Shown piece after piece: positions 8,677-18,600 of a stretch of DNA of 34,513 bases. Source of the DNA: Polynucleobacter meluiroseus (lineage in GTDB: Bacteria > Pseudomonadota > Gammaproteobacteria > Burkholderiales > Burkholderiaceae); contig CAMDKY010000019.1 of the NCBI GenBank assembly GCA_945901245.1, positions 1-34,513 of the forward strand, read 5' to 3'. The position numbers were made by a program, and so were the translations under genes. The stretch's first letter is position 1. Every line of letters starts with the position of its first letter. The notes below the pieces were generated by a model, which was not told the DNA's origin, did not search any database, and saw only the letters and a list, made by a program, of their open reading frames with translations.

Positions 8677-10563
8677 TTAACTCTTTTTAACGCTTTCCTT
8701 AATTACGGTTGTAATGTGTGCCAGCACCGACTGGTCCTCCATCGTGCTGATATCTCCCGGGTCGCGCCCTTCTGCAACCGCTTGCAAAGCCCGCCGCACA
8801 ATTTTGCCGGAACGCGTTTTGGGTAAGGCTGTGACGATGTAAACGCGAGCAGGCCGAGCCACAGCGCCCAATTGCGAATCCACGGTTTTCATCAGCTCGG
8901 CTTCTAAAGTAGCAACATTCGATGCGTCTTTGGGTATAGCAAAGCCAATCGCAACTTGGCCTTTTAACTTGTCCTCAATTCCCACCACTGCAATTTCAGA
9001 AACATTGGCGTGGCTCGAAATACTCTCCTCAATCTCGCGTGTACCCAAACGATGTCCGGCTACGTTGATGACATCGTCGGTACGGCCCAAAATGAAGTAA
9101 TACCCATCTTTATCCTTAATGCCCCAATCAAAAGTCGAATAGATCATTTTGCCGGGGATGGTGCTCCAATAGGTTTTGACATAACGCGCATCATCACCCC
9201 ATACGGTTTGCATGCAACCGGGGGGCAATGGGCCTTCAATTGCGACCACGCCTTTTTGATCCGGACCCAACTCTTCGCCCGTGGCCTCGTCTAATAACTT
9301 CATGTTGTAGCCATACACCGGCAAGCCGGGCGAACCAAATTTATGCGGCATAACTTCGATGCCGCGCTGAATTGCCAAAATAGGCCAGCCAGTTTCGGTC
9401 TGCCAGTAGTTATCGACGACTGGTTTGCCAATCGCCTGATGAATCCACGTTGCGGTTGGCTCATCGAGGGGCTCGCCCGCCAAAAATAAAGTACGTAGGC
9501 TGGATAAATCATACTTAGTTAAAAATGCAGGGTCTTGCTTCTTGAGTACCCGAATCGCAGTTGGCGCTGAGAACATCACGGATACCTTGTATTTTTCAAC
9601 CAGACTCCACCAAATTCCGCCGTCGGGGCGCAAGGGCGTTCCCTCATACAGGATAGTGGCGGTGCCATTAATTAACGGGCCATAAATAATGAAGCTGTGC
9701 CCAACTACCCAACCAATATCGGATGTCGTGAACATGGTTTCACCGGGTTTACCGCAAAAAATCAAGCGCATCGCCGATGCCAATGCCACCGCATAACCGC
9801 CGGTGTCGCGCTGCACGCCCTTAGGCTTACCAGTGGTACCGCTGGTATACAAAATGTAAGAGGTGTGCGTTGAGTCGACCCACTCCACGGGCACTTCCGC
9901 GTTCATGTGCGCTAAGCGTTCGGCTGTGTAGTCGAGGTCGCGCTCATCGACCATCGTGAACTCGGTTAAACCACGATTGACGATCAGCACGTGTGCCGGC
10001 TTATGGGATGCCAGCGTAATTGCCTCATCGAGCAATGGCTTATATGGCACTGCCTTGCCACCGCGCATACCCGCCTCTGCCGTAATAATCATTTTAGGTG
10101 TGGCATCTTCGATTCGGGATGCCAAACTGTGCGATGCAAAACCGCCAAAGACGACCGAGTGAATCGCACCAATGCGCGCACACGCGAGCATTGCAAAACT
10201 AGCCTCCGCAATCATCGGCATATAGATTAAAACGCGATCGCCTTTGCCAACCCCATTGGCCTTCAAAATGGCAGCCATGCGATTCACTTCGGCATGCAAC
10301 TCATTAAAGGTGTATGCCTTTTCAATATTGGTCTCGGTGGAAACCGCTACCAAGGCAAGCTGATTACCCCGCTCGGCTAAATGCCGATCGACCGCGTTGT
10401 AACAAAGGTTGGTCAGTCCACCTTTAAACCAGTGTGCAAACGGTGGCTTGGTGTATTCCAAAACCGTATCAAAGGGCTTTTCCCAATGAATGTGCTTCGC
10501 CTCCTCACCCCAAAAGGTATCTGGATCTTGTATGGATTGGGCGTGAACGGTTTTATAGGACAT
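8677..10563 (-). CDS. prpE: Propionyl-CoA synthetase (PrpE-type acyl-CoA ligase)
   Basis: AMP-forming ligase converting propionate (and probably acetate) to its CoA thioester. The 628-residue length equals Salmonella PrpE as I remember it, and several blocks match that protein more closely than Acs: HSVVFGGFASHS, GYAVALA, LPPGCMQTVWGDDARYVKTYW. The AMP-binding P-loop YTSGTTGKPKG is at 239-249. The C-terminal PKTRSGK ends at K587, the lysine that acetylation inactivates in this family. AGG lies 7 nt before the ATG. It follows mltD on the same strand after 64 bp. No prpBCD genes are adjacent. Acetyl-CoA synthetase is the main alternative. Confidence 0.9.
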   Translation of the reverse strand: MSYKTVHAQSIQDPDTFWGEEAKHIHWEKPFDTVLEYTKPPFAHWFKGGLTNLCYNAVDRHLAERGNQLALVAVSTETNIEKAYTFNELHAEVNRMAAILKANGVGKGDRVLIYMPMIAEASFAMLACARIGAIHSVVFGGFASHSLASRIEDATPKMIITAEAGMRGGKAVPYKPLLDEAITLASHKPAHVLIVNRGLTEFTMVDERDLDYTAERLAHMNAEVPVEWVDSTHTSYILYTSGTTGKPKGVQRDTGGYAVALASAMRLIFCGKPGETMFTTSDIGWVVGHSFIIYGPLINGTATILYEGTPLRPDGGIWWSLVEKYKVSVMFSAPTAIRVLKKQDPAFLTKYDLSSLRTLFLAGEPLDEPTATWIHQAIGKPVVDNYWQTETGWPILAIQRGIEVMPHKFGSPGLPVYGYNMKLLDEATGEELGPDQKGVVAIEGPLPPGCMQTVWGDDARYVKTYWSTIPGKMIYSTFDWGIKDKDGYYFILGRTDDVINVAGHRLGTREIEESISSHANVSEIAVVGIEDKLKGQVAIGFAIPKDASNVATLEAELMKTVDSQLGAVARPARVYIVTALPKTRSGKIVRRALQAVAEGRDPGDISTMEDQSVLAHITTVIKESVKKS

Positions 10564-10605
10564 GATTTACCTGAAAAGTTGATCTAAATGAACTCAATAC
10601 TGCTG

Positions 10606-10619
10606 CCGCATAACTGCGG
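10606..10619. repeat. Short inverted repeat between mltD and prpE
   Basis: CCGCA and TGCGG flank a TAAC loop, giving a 5-bp hairpin in the 64-bp gap after the mltD stop. No T tract follows on the minus strand, so it is not a convincing terminator. It might separate mltD and prpE messages. Confidence 0.25.
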
Positions 10620-10627
10620 TTACTCGC

Positions 10628-12064
10628 TTATTGGGGCGTTGTAACGGCTTTGGCAGTAGTTGTTTTCGCAGATTTTGACCCAGCTGTCGATACGGACTTT
10701 TGCTGAGTCGGGGGTTTGGATGCGCTCTTTACGGCTGCTTTTTGACTACTTTGCGCTGTTTTGGCTGGAGCTGGATTGCTCTTTTTAGCCGTAGTTCCGG
10801 CCGCAGCAATCTTTTTAACGGGCGCTGGCTTAACCAAATTCAAGCTGGCATTTTCGGCTAGGTGCTCAGGTACATCGGTCAACTTCGTGCTTGGCTTCGG
10901 AATTAATACCGTCGATCCAGCCCTAACCCGCATTCCTGAAGGGATCGCATTGACCTCGCGCAAGACTGCCACGCTTACACCCAAGCGTTTGGCAAGCTGA
11001 TCTGGAGATTCGGTTGCTGAAACACGAACGGCGGTCCACGTAGACAGGGGCTCAGTATAGTTTTTCAGATTCTCCTGAAAGAGCTCCGCATGGCCAAACG
11101 GCAACAAAATTTGCTGGTTAGCAGCACTTAAGATCACTGGTTTGTTAAACGAGGGATTGAGGTTACGAAATTCTTCCAGCGTGAGATCTGACAACTTCGT
11201 TACCACCTCAACATCGATGTCGCGCGTCACGTCGATTGCCACAAAATACGGGTGATTTTGTAGCTCGGGCAACACAATGCCGTACGCCTTCGGATCGAGC
11301 ACGATGGCTTTATAGGCCATTAACTTTGGAATGTATTCGCGCGTTTCTTTGGGCATCTTTAGGCTTAAATAATCGGTGGGCAATCCGGCAGCTTGATTAC
11401 GCTTAATTGCTTTGGCGACATTGCCCTCGCCCCAGTTATAGGCTGCCAAGGCTAATTGCCAATCACCAAATTGCCGGTGCAGGCGTTGCAAATAATCGAG
11501 GGCAGCGGTAGTGGATTGCAGCACATCGCGACGCTCATCGCGAAATACGTTTTGCGTCAGCTTAAAATCTTTTCCAGTCGCTGGCATAAATTGCCAAATG
11601 CCCATTGCTTTAGCGGTAGATTTGGCGACGGGGTTAAACGCACTCTCCACAAAAGGCAGGAGTGCAATCTCCATGGGCATACCGCGCAAGTTAACTTCTT
11701 CAACAATGTAGAACAAATAACGTGATGAGCGTGCCATCGAGCGATGAACATAATCGGGTTTGGCCGCTAACCAACGCGTTTGCGTAATCACCAATGGGCT
11801 GTTGAGTTCAGGCATCGTAAAGCCATCCTGAATGCGCAGCCATAAATTGCTGGAGGGTGCAGTCAGGCTGCTGACGGACTGCTTGCTTAGGTCAACCCGG
11901 GGTGCTTTGGCTGCGCGCGGATTACGTGCATCGCTCCCATCTGCATCGGAAGACCAATCGCTACCCGTACTAGCGCAGCCGGACACAGCGAGTGCAATGG
12001 CCGCCATCGCAATGGGTCGTAAAGCCGTAAGCTGAAACCATGCGCTGAATTGATTCCAGCGCAT
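10628..12064 (-). CDS. mltD: Membrane-bound lytic murein transglycosylase MltD
   Basis: Outer-membrane lipoprotein that cleaves peptidoglycan glycan strands with 1,6-anhydro formation. From the ATG at 12064 the protein has 478 residues. A signal peptide ends in lipobox VSGC with C30 as the lipidated residue. The SLT domain follows, with catalytic E140 in LLPFVESAFNP, then GIWQFMPATG (155-164) and AAYNWGEGN (207-215). A degenerate LysM-like stretch lies near 280-324 and a clearer LysM near 345-390. The last 65 residues are Lys/Ala/Ser/Thr/Pro-rich. The start shares one base with the gloB stop (TAATG) and has AGGA 9 nt upstream. An ATG at 12082 is possible but lacks a ribosome binding site. Confidence 0.93.
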   Translation of the reverse strand: MRWNQFSAWFQLTALRPIAMAAIALAVSGCASTGSDWSSDADGSDARNPRAAKAPRVDLSKQSVSSLTAPSSNLWLRIQDGFTMPELNSPLVITQTRWLAAKPDYVHRSMARSSRYLFYIVEEVNLRGMPMEIALLPFVESAFNPVAKSTAKAMGIWQFMPATGKDFKLTQNVFRDERRDVLQSTTAALDYLQRLHRQFGDWQLALAAYNWGEGNVAKAIKRNQAAGLPTDYLSLKMPKETREYIPKLMAYKAIVLDPKAYGIVLPELQNHPYFVAIDVTRDIDVEVVTKLSDLTLEEFRNLNPSFNKPVILSAANQQILLPFGHAELFQENLKNYTEPLSTWTAVRVSATESPDQLAKRLGVSVAVLREVNAIPSGMRVRAGSTVLIPKPSTKLTDVPEHLAENASLNLVKPAPVKKIAAAGTTAKKSNPAPAKTAQSSQKAAVKSASKPPTQQKSVSTAGSKSAKTTTAKAVTTPQ

Positions 12065-12864
12065 TAGAAGCGATCCTTCCATGCCCGAATCGCTGCCAAA
12101 ACATGCGCCTGACTGGGAAGTACCGATTGACCGGATTCACGCAATGCAGCCGCCATGACTTCCGGCTGATCTGAGCGCATAAATGGATTAACGCGTAACT
12201 CATGGGCAATCGAAGTGGGTAAGGTAGGTTTATTGGACTGACGCAAGGCCTGTGCTGCATTTGCCCAGGCGATGAGATCCGGATTACTCGGCTCTACTGC
12301 CAAGGCGAAACGAATATTAGACAGGGTGTACTCATGGGTACAGTACACCGCAGTATTTGGCGGTAATGCGGCAAATTTAGCCAAAGACTGCGACATTTGG
12401 GTGGGCGTGCCTTCAAACAATCGACCGCAACCAGAAGCAAATAAGGTGTCACCACAAAATAGCTTGGGCATAGCACTGGGCGCAAAGTAAGCAATGTGTC
12501 CCAAGGTGTGGCCCGGCACTTCGAATACCTCGAATACGATCGACGGCGCGACGCATTCGACCCGATCACCCTCCATTAAAGCCTGGGTTCGCCCTGGAAT
12601 AGTTTCTGATGCTGGGCCATACACTGGAAGAGAATCAGTACCGACGTAGGCCAACAAATTCTGAATGCCACCGGTATGGTCAGCATGGTGGTGGGTAATC
12701 AGAATGCCGGTTAAGGTCAGTCCCTGGCTTTCTAAGTAGTCCAATACCGGATTAGCATCGCCCGGATCGACTACGAGGGCAGATACGCCATCGTGGATAC
12801 ACCAGATGTAGTTGTCATCAAATGCCGGAATAGGCCAGACTTGCAATGGGGATTTGGTTACCAT
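12064..12864 (-). CDS. gloB: Hydroxyacylglutathione hydrolase (glyoxalase II)
   Basis: Metallo-beta-lactamase-fold enzyme that hydrolyses S-lactoylglutathione to D-lactate and glutathione, the second step of methylglyoxal detoxification. The 266-residue form begins MVTKSPLQVWPIPAFDDNYIW. The dinuclear metal motif THHHADHTGG is at 57-66. Other ligand regions are GHTLGHIAYF, FCGDTLFASGCGRLFEGT and HEYTLSNIRFA. I chose the ATG at 12864 because homology starts there. An in-frame TTG at 12897 has AGGG 7 nt upstream and would extend into the facing gene. It is coupled to mltD downstream and divergent from the methyltransferase, as in the E. coli gloB-yafS-rnhA neighbourhood. Confidence 0.95.
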   Translation of the reverse strand: MVTKSPLQVWPIPAFDDNYIWCIHDGVSALVVDPGDANPVLDYLESQGLTLTGILITHHHADHTGGIQNLLAYVGTDSLPVYGPASETIPGRTQALMEGDRVECVAPSIVFEVFEVPGHTLGHIAYFAPSAMPKLFCGDTLFASGCGRLFEGTPTQMSQSLAKFAALPPNTAVYCTHEYTLSNIRFALAVEPSNPDLIAWANAAQALRQSNKPTLPTSIAHELRVNPFMRSDQPEVMAAALRESGQSVLPSQAHVLAAIRAWKDRF

Positions 12865-12870
12865 AGGCAC

Positions 12871-13713
12871 ATGATACCAACCCAAGAGCCATCGCAAAGC
12901 CCTAATTTCGCAGGAACTTCCACCTGGGATGCTTGGCTTGCGTCACCTCCCGGTCAGTATGTTTTAAGTCAAGAACAGCAGTGGTTTGATAAAACCGTGG
13001 TGGACGTGTTTGGTTTTAATGCCGTCCAAATTGGCTTACCGCAACTCCATTGCCTGCGCGAGAATCGCATGCCAATGCGCGCTCTATTAGCCGAGTCTGG
13101 AAGTTACCTTAACCCCGCGAAGGACGCCCCCGATGCCCCCTCTTGGCATGTGATTGAGAGCCTCTTTGACGAATTACCGTTTGCTGCCGAGAGCATTGAT
13201 TTACTTGTCTTGCCCCATGTACTGGAGTTTGCCAATGACCCGCACCACATTTTGCGGGAGGCAGACCGCGTTTTGGTGCCCGAGGGTAGGCTCATCTTGA
13301 CTGGATTTAATCCCGCCAGCTTATGGGGCGCTCGGCAATATTTGGGGCGCCTGATTGGTAAGCCATTTTTACCAAAAGAGGGTCAATTTATTAATCTACT
13401 GCGGGTGCGCGACTGGTTAAAGCTACTGAACTTCTCCTTGGATCGAGGCCACTTTGCCTGCTACAAATTTCCAATGCAAGGCGAATCCGCCATGAATCGC
13501 ATGAATTACCTAGAGCCTATGGGCAATCGCTGGTGGCCTATTTTTGGCGCCGTGTTTATGGTTTCTGCCGTTAAACGCCATCCTGGAATGCGCCTCGTGG
13601 GTCGCGTCAGCCAAAAAAGGCCGCAGGCCCTCCGGCAACTCAATCCCGTTGTGGAGAGCAAAATACAGCCTACCGTTCCCCACGCCCAACATGAAACCCA
13701 TGAACCCGTCTGA
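12871..13713 (+). CDS. YafS-like class I SAM-dependent methyltransferase (putative)
   Basis: The 280-residue protein sits between gloB and rnhA, exactly where E. coli has yafS. The C-terminal half of a methyltransferase fold is recognisable. [20 protein letters not shown] holds the motif IV-type segment, followed by [24 protein letters not shown]. The usual glycine-rich SAM loop is degenerate: the matching place reads [10 protein letters not shown] (about 46-55). The substrate is unknown. ATG at 12871 is only 6 bp from the gloB ATG, so any promoter must lie within gloB. The end overlaps rnhA by 23 bases, suggesting coupled translation. The family placement is good; enzymatic activity is inferred. 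Confidence 0.8.
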   Translation: MIPTQEPSQSPNFAGTSTWDAWLASPPGQYVLSQEQQWFDKTVVDVFGFNAVQIGLPQLHCLRENRMPMRALLAESGSYLNPAKDAPDAPSWHVIESLFDELPFAAESIDLLVLPHVLEFANDPHHILREADRVLVPEGRLILTGFNPASLWGARQYLGRLIGKPFLPKEGQFINLLRVRDWLKLLNFSLDRGHFACYKFPMQGESAMNRMNYLEPMGNRWWPIFGAVFMVSAVKRHPGMRLVGRVSQKRPQALRQLNPVVESKIQPTVPHAQHETHEPV

Positions 13714-14170
13714 TTCTGCCCTCCCCCTGATTACGATTTACACCGATGGAGCGTGTAAAGGCAATCCTGGCCCAGGCGGCTGGGGCGCAGTCCTGCGTTC
13801 GGGCGAACATGAGCGGCATTTGCATGGCGGCGCCGAACTAACCACCAATAATCGGATGGAAATGAGTGCGGTTATTCATGCGCTGCGGGCCCTTAAACAA
13901 CGCTCCACCGTTGCGCTCTATACCGATTCCCAATACGTGCAAAAGGGGGTAACCGAGTGGCTAGAAGGCTGGAAAAAGCGCCAATGGCGCACTGCTAGCC
14001 GTGAGCCAGTTAAAAACGCCGACCTTTGGCAGGAACTAGACACCCTATTACCTGATCACGTGATTTCGTGGCATTGGGTACGGGGACATAATGGCCACCC
14101 GGGTAATGAGCTAGCCGATGCCCTAGCCAATCGCGGAGTCGAGGAGTTGTTGGCAAAAAAATCAGGCTAA
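13691..14170 (+). CDS. rnhA: Ribonuclease HI
   Basis: Degrades the RNA strand of RNA-DNA hybrids. The protein has 159 residues (E. coli 155). The active-site residues are offset from E. coli numbering by nine: D19 in [14 protein letters not shown]57 in [11 protein letters not shown]79 in [11 protein letters not shown]133 in [10 protein letters not shown] and D143 in ELADALAN. A second ATG three codons in (13700) is an alternative start. It overlaps the methyltransferase end by 23 bases. In E. coli rnhA is next to dnaQ; here an efflux gene pair lies between them. Confidence 0.97.
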   Translation: MKPMNPSDSALPLITIYTDGACKGNPGPGGWGAVLRSGEHERHLHGGAELTTNNRMEMSAVIHALRALKQRSTVALYTDSQYVQKGVTEWLEGWKKRQWRTASREPVKNADLWQELDTLLPDHVISWHWVRGHNGHPGNELADALANRGVEELLAKKSG

Positions 14171-14196
14171 GTTCGCCGCAGCTAGAGGTCCTAGGC

Positions 14197-14216
14197 CGAG
14201 GCCGAGGTCGGCCTCG
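14197..14216 (+). terminator. GC-rich hairpin after rnhA
   Basis: A perfect inverted repeat with 9-base arms, CGAGGCCGA and TCGGCCTCG, around a central GG; in RNA the innermost pairs would open to make a loop. CTTT follows, a very short T tract. It lies 27 bp after the rnhA stop and before the efflux genes, so it may end the methyltransferase-rnhA message, but the poor T tract makes termination uncertain. The remaining 93 bp to the adaptor gene show no clear promoter. Confidence 0.5.
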
Positions 14217-14309
14217 CTTTAAACATGGCACGGGGGCTTATGAGAGAATGGGGCATCCAAAAGCACCCTACAGCATCCATACTAGATATCCAATAAAAAC
14301 CGAGATCAA

Positions 14310-15623
14310 TTGGCTGAAAACGCTCCAAAAACACCCTGGTTAAGCAAAGTTGCTTCGTCGCCATTGCAGTCCATTCTAAAGGTCAGCGGTTACCTGTTGT
14401 CGAAAATCGCACAGCTGTGGTCAAAAATCGACATTGCCGGCGTATGGGCGTTTGCCATCCGCCGCAAATGGTGGATCCTTGCTCTGGCGGTGATCCTGTT
14501 TGCGGCTAATAAGGCCTACAATCACTTTAACCCGCCTGCCAGTAAAAAAGGGGGCCCGCAAACCGTTAGCAGCGTGATTGTGGAACGCAAAGACGTCCCT
14601 TTTGTGATTGAAGCAACAGGCACCATTGTTGCCGCCAGCATTGTTGACGTGCGCCCCCAAATTACGAGCATCGTTACCAAGGTCAATATCACCGAAGGTC
14701 AAATTGTTAAAAAGGGTGATTTGCTTTTCACCCTCGATGACCGAACCGACAAAGCCAATTTTGATCGAGCTCAGGCTCTAGCGAAGGACGCACAACGTCA
14801 ATTGGCTCGGGCCAAAGAATTGGTAGCCAAGAATTTCATATCCAAAGCGGGGCTCGATACAGCAGAGGCCAATGCCGCATCAACCCAAGCTGCAGCCAGG
14901 GCTGCTGAAGTGCAGCTGTCGTATCACTATCTGCGCTCCCCGATTGACGGACGCGCTGGAATTATTAATGTGTTTCCAGGGTCTTTAGTCCAGGCCAGCA
15001 ACATCGTCGTGTCATCGACGAGCTCGACTGCCACCTCGACTAGTGGCGCGATGGTTACCATTACCCAGCTCGACCCGATTAATGTCCAGTTCACCGTTCC
15101 TGAGCGCGATATTCCTTTGCTGCTGAAGGCACGCAAGGACGATGCGCCTCTTCCCGTTAGCGTGAGTATCGGCAACATTCAAACGACGCAGTATCCTGGC
15201 CTGGTCTATGTGATTGACAACCAAGTTGACCCCGTGATCGGTGCGGTACGCCTGAAAGCCCGCTTAGAGAATAAAAATGGTGCATTGATTCCTGGCCAAT
15301 TTGCACGGATTAAATTAGAAGCCAGCACCTTAAACGATGTCATGCTCATTCCATCACAGGCAGTTGTCATCAATCCCAAGGGTCGCTTTGTCTACCTGGT
15401 TGAAAAAGACGATGACAAAGTAGTGATGAAACCAGTCAAGGTTCTCTACGAGTATCAAGGCAATGCAGTGATTGAAGGCATTGAAACAGGCTCCCGCGTT
15501 ATCGTTGAAGGCAAACAAAATCTGCGGCCTGGCAGTAAAGTGCGCGAAGCAAAGCCCGCCAACACACCAAAAGCACTAGCTAAGCCAGCACCCACCGCCC
15601 CCGCGGCGCCTGAGAAAAAATGA
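14310..15623 (+). CDS. RND efflux periplasmic adaptor (MdtA/AcrA-type membrane fusion protein)
   Basis: Links the inner-membrane RND pump to an outer-membrane channel. The 437-residue protein has an N-terminal cytoplasmic stretch, one membrane segment near 54-69 (WWILALAVILFAANKA) and a periplasmic part. The periplasmic part holds a biotinyl-lipoyl-like domain (VDVRPQITSIVTKVNITEGQ, KGDLLFTLD), an alpha-hairpin and beta-barrel and membrane-proximal domains (IPGQFARIKLE). The tail is Ala/Pro/Lys-rich. The start is TTG at 14310 with GAG about 6 nt upstream; no nearby ATG is in frame. It overlaps the pump gene by 4 bases (ATGA). No outer-membrane factor gene is adjacent, so a TolC-type channel must be encoded elsewhere. 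Confidence 0.92.
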   Translation: MAENAPKTPWLSKVASSPLQSILKVSGYLLSKIAQLWSKIDIAGVWAFAIRRKWWILALAVILFAANKAYNHFNPPASKKGGPQTVSSVIVERKDVPFVIEATGTIVAASIVDVRPQITSIVTKVNITEGQIVKKGDLLFTLDDRTDKANFDRAQALAKDAQRQLARAKELVAKNFISKAGLDTAEANAASTQAAARAAEVQLSYHYLRSPIDGRAGIINVFPGSLVQASNIVVSSTSSTATSTSGAMVTITQLDPINVQFTVPERDIPLLLKARKDDAPLPVSVSIGNIQTTQYPGLVYVIDNQVDPVIGAVRLKARLENKNGALIPGQFARIKLEASTLNDVMLIPSQAVVINPKGRFVYLVEKDDDKVVMKPVKVLYEYQGNAVIEGIETGSRVIVEGKQNLRPGSKVREAKPANTPKALAKPAPTAPAAPEKK

Positions 15624-18600
15624 CACTGTCTGAGCTGTGTATTCGGCGGCCGATTATGACCACTTTGCTGTCGCTGGCGACAGTGATTGCTGGGATCGTC
15701 GCTTACACCAAAATTCCGGTTGCTGCTCTACCCAGTTTTAATACCCCCGTCATTTCAGTCAGCGCGAGTTTACCTGGTGCTTCGCCAGAAACCATGGCTT
15801 CGGCGGTTGCGCTGCCCCTTGAAAAAGAATTTTCTACCATCGATGGCATCAAGCTCATTAGCTCGGTAAATTCCCTCGGCAGCACCAGCATATCTCTGGA
15901 ATTTAATAACGACCGCGACATTGATAAGGCTGCAGTGGATGTACAGGCGGCATTACTGCGAGCGCAGCGGCGTCTGCCGATTGAGATGACCATTCCACCG
16001 TCGTATCGGAAGGTCAATCCCGCCGACGCGCCGATCTTAATCATTGGCATGACCTCACCCTCACTCGATCTGTCCGATTTAAATAATTACGCAGAAAATT
16101 TAATTTCACCCACCCTATCGACGATCGACGGTGTGGCGCAAATTCAGATTTATGGCGCAAAGCGCTACGCCATTCGCGTTAAAGCAAGGCCAGATGCCCT
16201 TGCAATTAATAACCTAACGATGGAAGACATTGCGCTTGCCTTAAATAAAGCAAACAGCAATACCCCCGTTGGGATTTTGGATGGCCCCCGTCAAGCCATG
16301 ACAAGTTATGCCAACGAGCAATTAGTCACCGCCAAAGATTTTAGTAACTTAATCATTGCGCAGCGCAATGGCCTTCCCATTTACCTCGGCAACGTGGCCG
16401 ATGTGGTCGAGAGCTATGAAAACGTCCGCTGGCTATCTACCACCAATGGTGAGCGCTCGATTGCGATTGCCGTATTACGGCAGCCCAATGCCAATACCGT
16501 CAAGGTGGTCGATGCCGTTCGGGCCTTACTGCCCGAGTTTGAAAAACAATTGCCCGCCTCCATCAAATTAATCCCAGTTAATGATCGCTCGATCTCCATT
16601 CGTGAAGCGATTCACGATGTCAATATCACCCTGATGCTCACGATTGCCTTGGTCGTGCTGGTTATCTTCCTTTTCTTAAAGCATGCCTCAGCGACCATTA
16701 TTCCTTCGCTGAGTCTGCCAATCTCCTTGATTGGCGCCTTCTCCTTGCTCTATTACATGGGCTACAGCCTGAATAACATTTCCTTGCTCGGCATCACCTT
16801 GGCTGTTGGCTTAGTGGTCGATGATTCGATTGTGGTACTTGAAAATATTGTGCGCTACACCGAACAAGGGATGTCGCCACTAAAAGCGGCGCTTAAAGGT
16901 AGCAAAGAGGTTGGCTTTACGATTGTGTCGATCTCACTCTCCTTGGTAGCTGTTTTTATTCCCCTCTTTTTTATGCAAGGCCCTGCCGGATTGCTGTTTA
17001 GAGAATTTGCCGTCGTGGTGTCTTTGGCGGTCTTGGTATCGGCAGTAGTCTCCCTCACGCTGGTGCCCATGCTGTGTAGCCGCTTTTTACCAAAGCCTGG
17101 CGTACCCGCACGAGAATTTGCGATGAATCGCCGCTTCGATCAATTCTTTGCTTGGACTACGGAGCGCTACGTTCACTACCTCGACAAAGCCCTGATTTAC
17201 CGTAAGCCTGTTTTACTCGGCTCGGTTGCTACGATCATTCTGACCATCGTCATGTTTATTTATAGCCCGAAAGGCTTCTTCCCCGAAGAAGATATTGGAC
17301 AAATATTTGCCACCTTAGAAGCCTCTGAAGACATGGCTTTTCCAGCAATGCTGGAGTTACAAGACAAAGCCGCGCAAATCGTCATGAATAACCCCAATGT
17401 GGCCAATTCGGTATCCATCTTGGGTGGCGGCCTTAGCGCGGGCTCCAACACCGGCCGGATTTTTATTGTGCTCAAGCCCAAAAGCGAGCGCGAGAATATG
17501 AAAGGAGTTCTTGAGTCCCTCCGCAGAGACTTTAGGGATCTGCCTGGCCTATCCGTATTTATGCGCCCGATTCAAAACCTGCAGCTGGGTGGACGCTCGA
17601 GCAAAAGCCGTTATCAATTTACCCTGCAAAGCGTTGGCTTTGATGGCATTAATGAATGGTCCACCAAGATCCTAGAAAAGATGCGTGCAGACCCGATCTT
17701 TCGGGACGTGAACACCGACTCGCAATTGCGCGGCCTTAATGTCAAGATTGACATTGACCGAGAAAAAGCAGCCACTGCGGGTGTCACGGTAGCCGATATC
17801 CGCCAAGCCCTCTACAACTCCTTTGGCGAGCGCCAAGTGTCATCGATCTACACCAACGTCAATACCTACTCGGTTATTTTGCAAGCAGCCGATGATCAGC
17901 GCCAGTTTGAAACCGATTTAGGTAAGGTGTTTGTCAGGGGGCGCGCTACCGACCGCCTCATTCCACTCTCGGGCCTTGCAACCTTTAAACGCGAGGTAGG
18001 TCCAATCTCAGTCAATCACCAAGGTCAAATTCCGGCGGTTACCCTTTCATTTAATTTGGCGCCGGACGTTCCGCTAGGTGATGCAACCAAAGCAATCGAT
18101 GGCTTTGTGAAGGAGCTGCAACTACCAAGCTCGATCATTACGAGTTATGGTGGTGATGCCAAAGTCTTTAAAGAAAATCAATCTGGGCAAGTTATTTTAA
18201 TTTTGGCAGCACTTGCCGTGATCTATGTCTTGCTCGGCGTCTTGTATGAAAGTTATATCCATCCATTGACCATTTTGGCTGGGCTGCCGTCTGCAGCAAT
18301 CGGTGCACTCCTTTTCTTGTGGGCGTTTAACCTAGAACTCTCCATCATTGCGATCATCGGCATTTTGCTATTAATTGGTATTGTCAAGAAAAATGCCATC
18401 TTGATGATTGACTTTGCCCTCGATGCTCAGCGTAATCAGGGTATGAAGCCTGAAGAAGCCATTCGGACGGCCTGTATTTTGCGTTTTAGACCCATCATGA
18501 TGACCACCTTTGCTGCACTCATGGGCGCCCTGCCCATTGCGCTGGGTTTAGGCGCAGGGGCTGAACTGCGCCAACCCCTGGGCATCTCAGTTGCCGGCGG

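Noticed and set aside
8677-10563. Acetyl-CoA synthetase (acs)
   Set aside because: Length and several blocks agree better with PrpE; Acs proteins are usually about 650 residues. Dual activity cannot be excluded.
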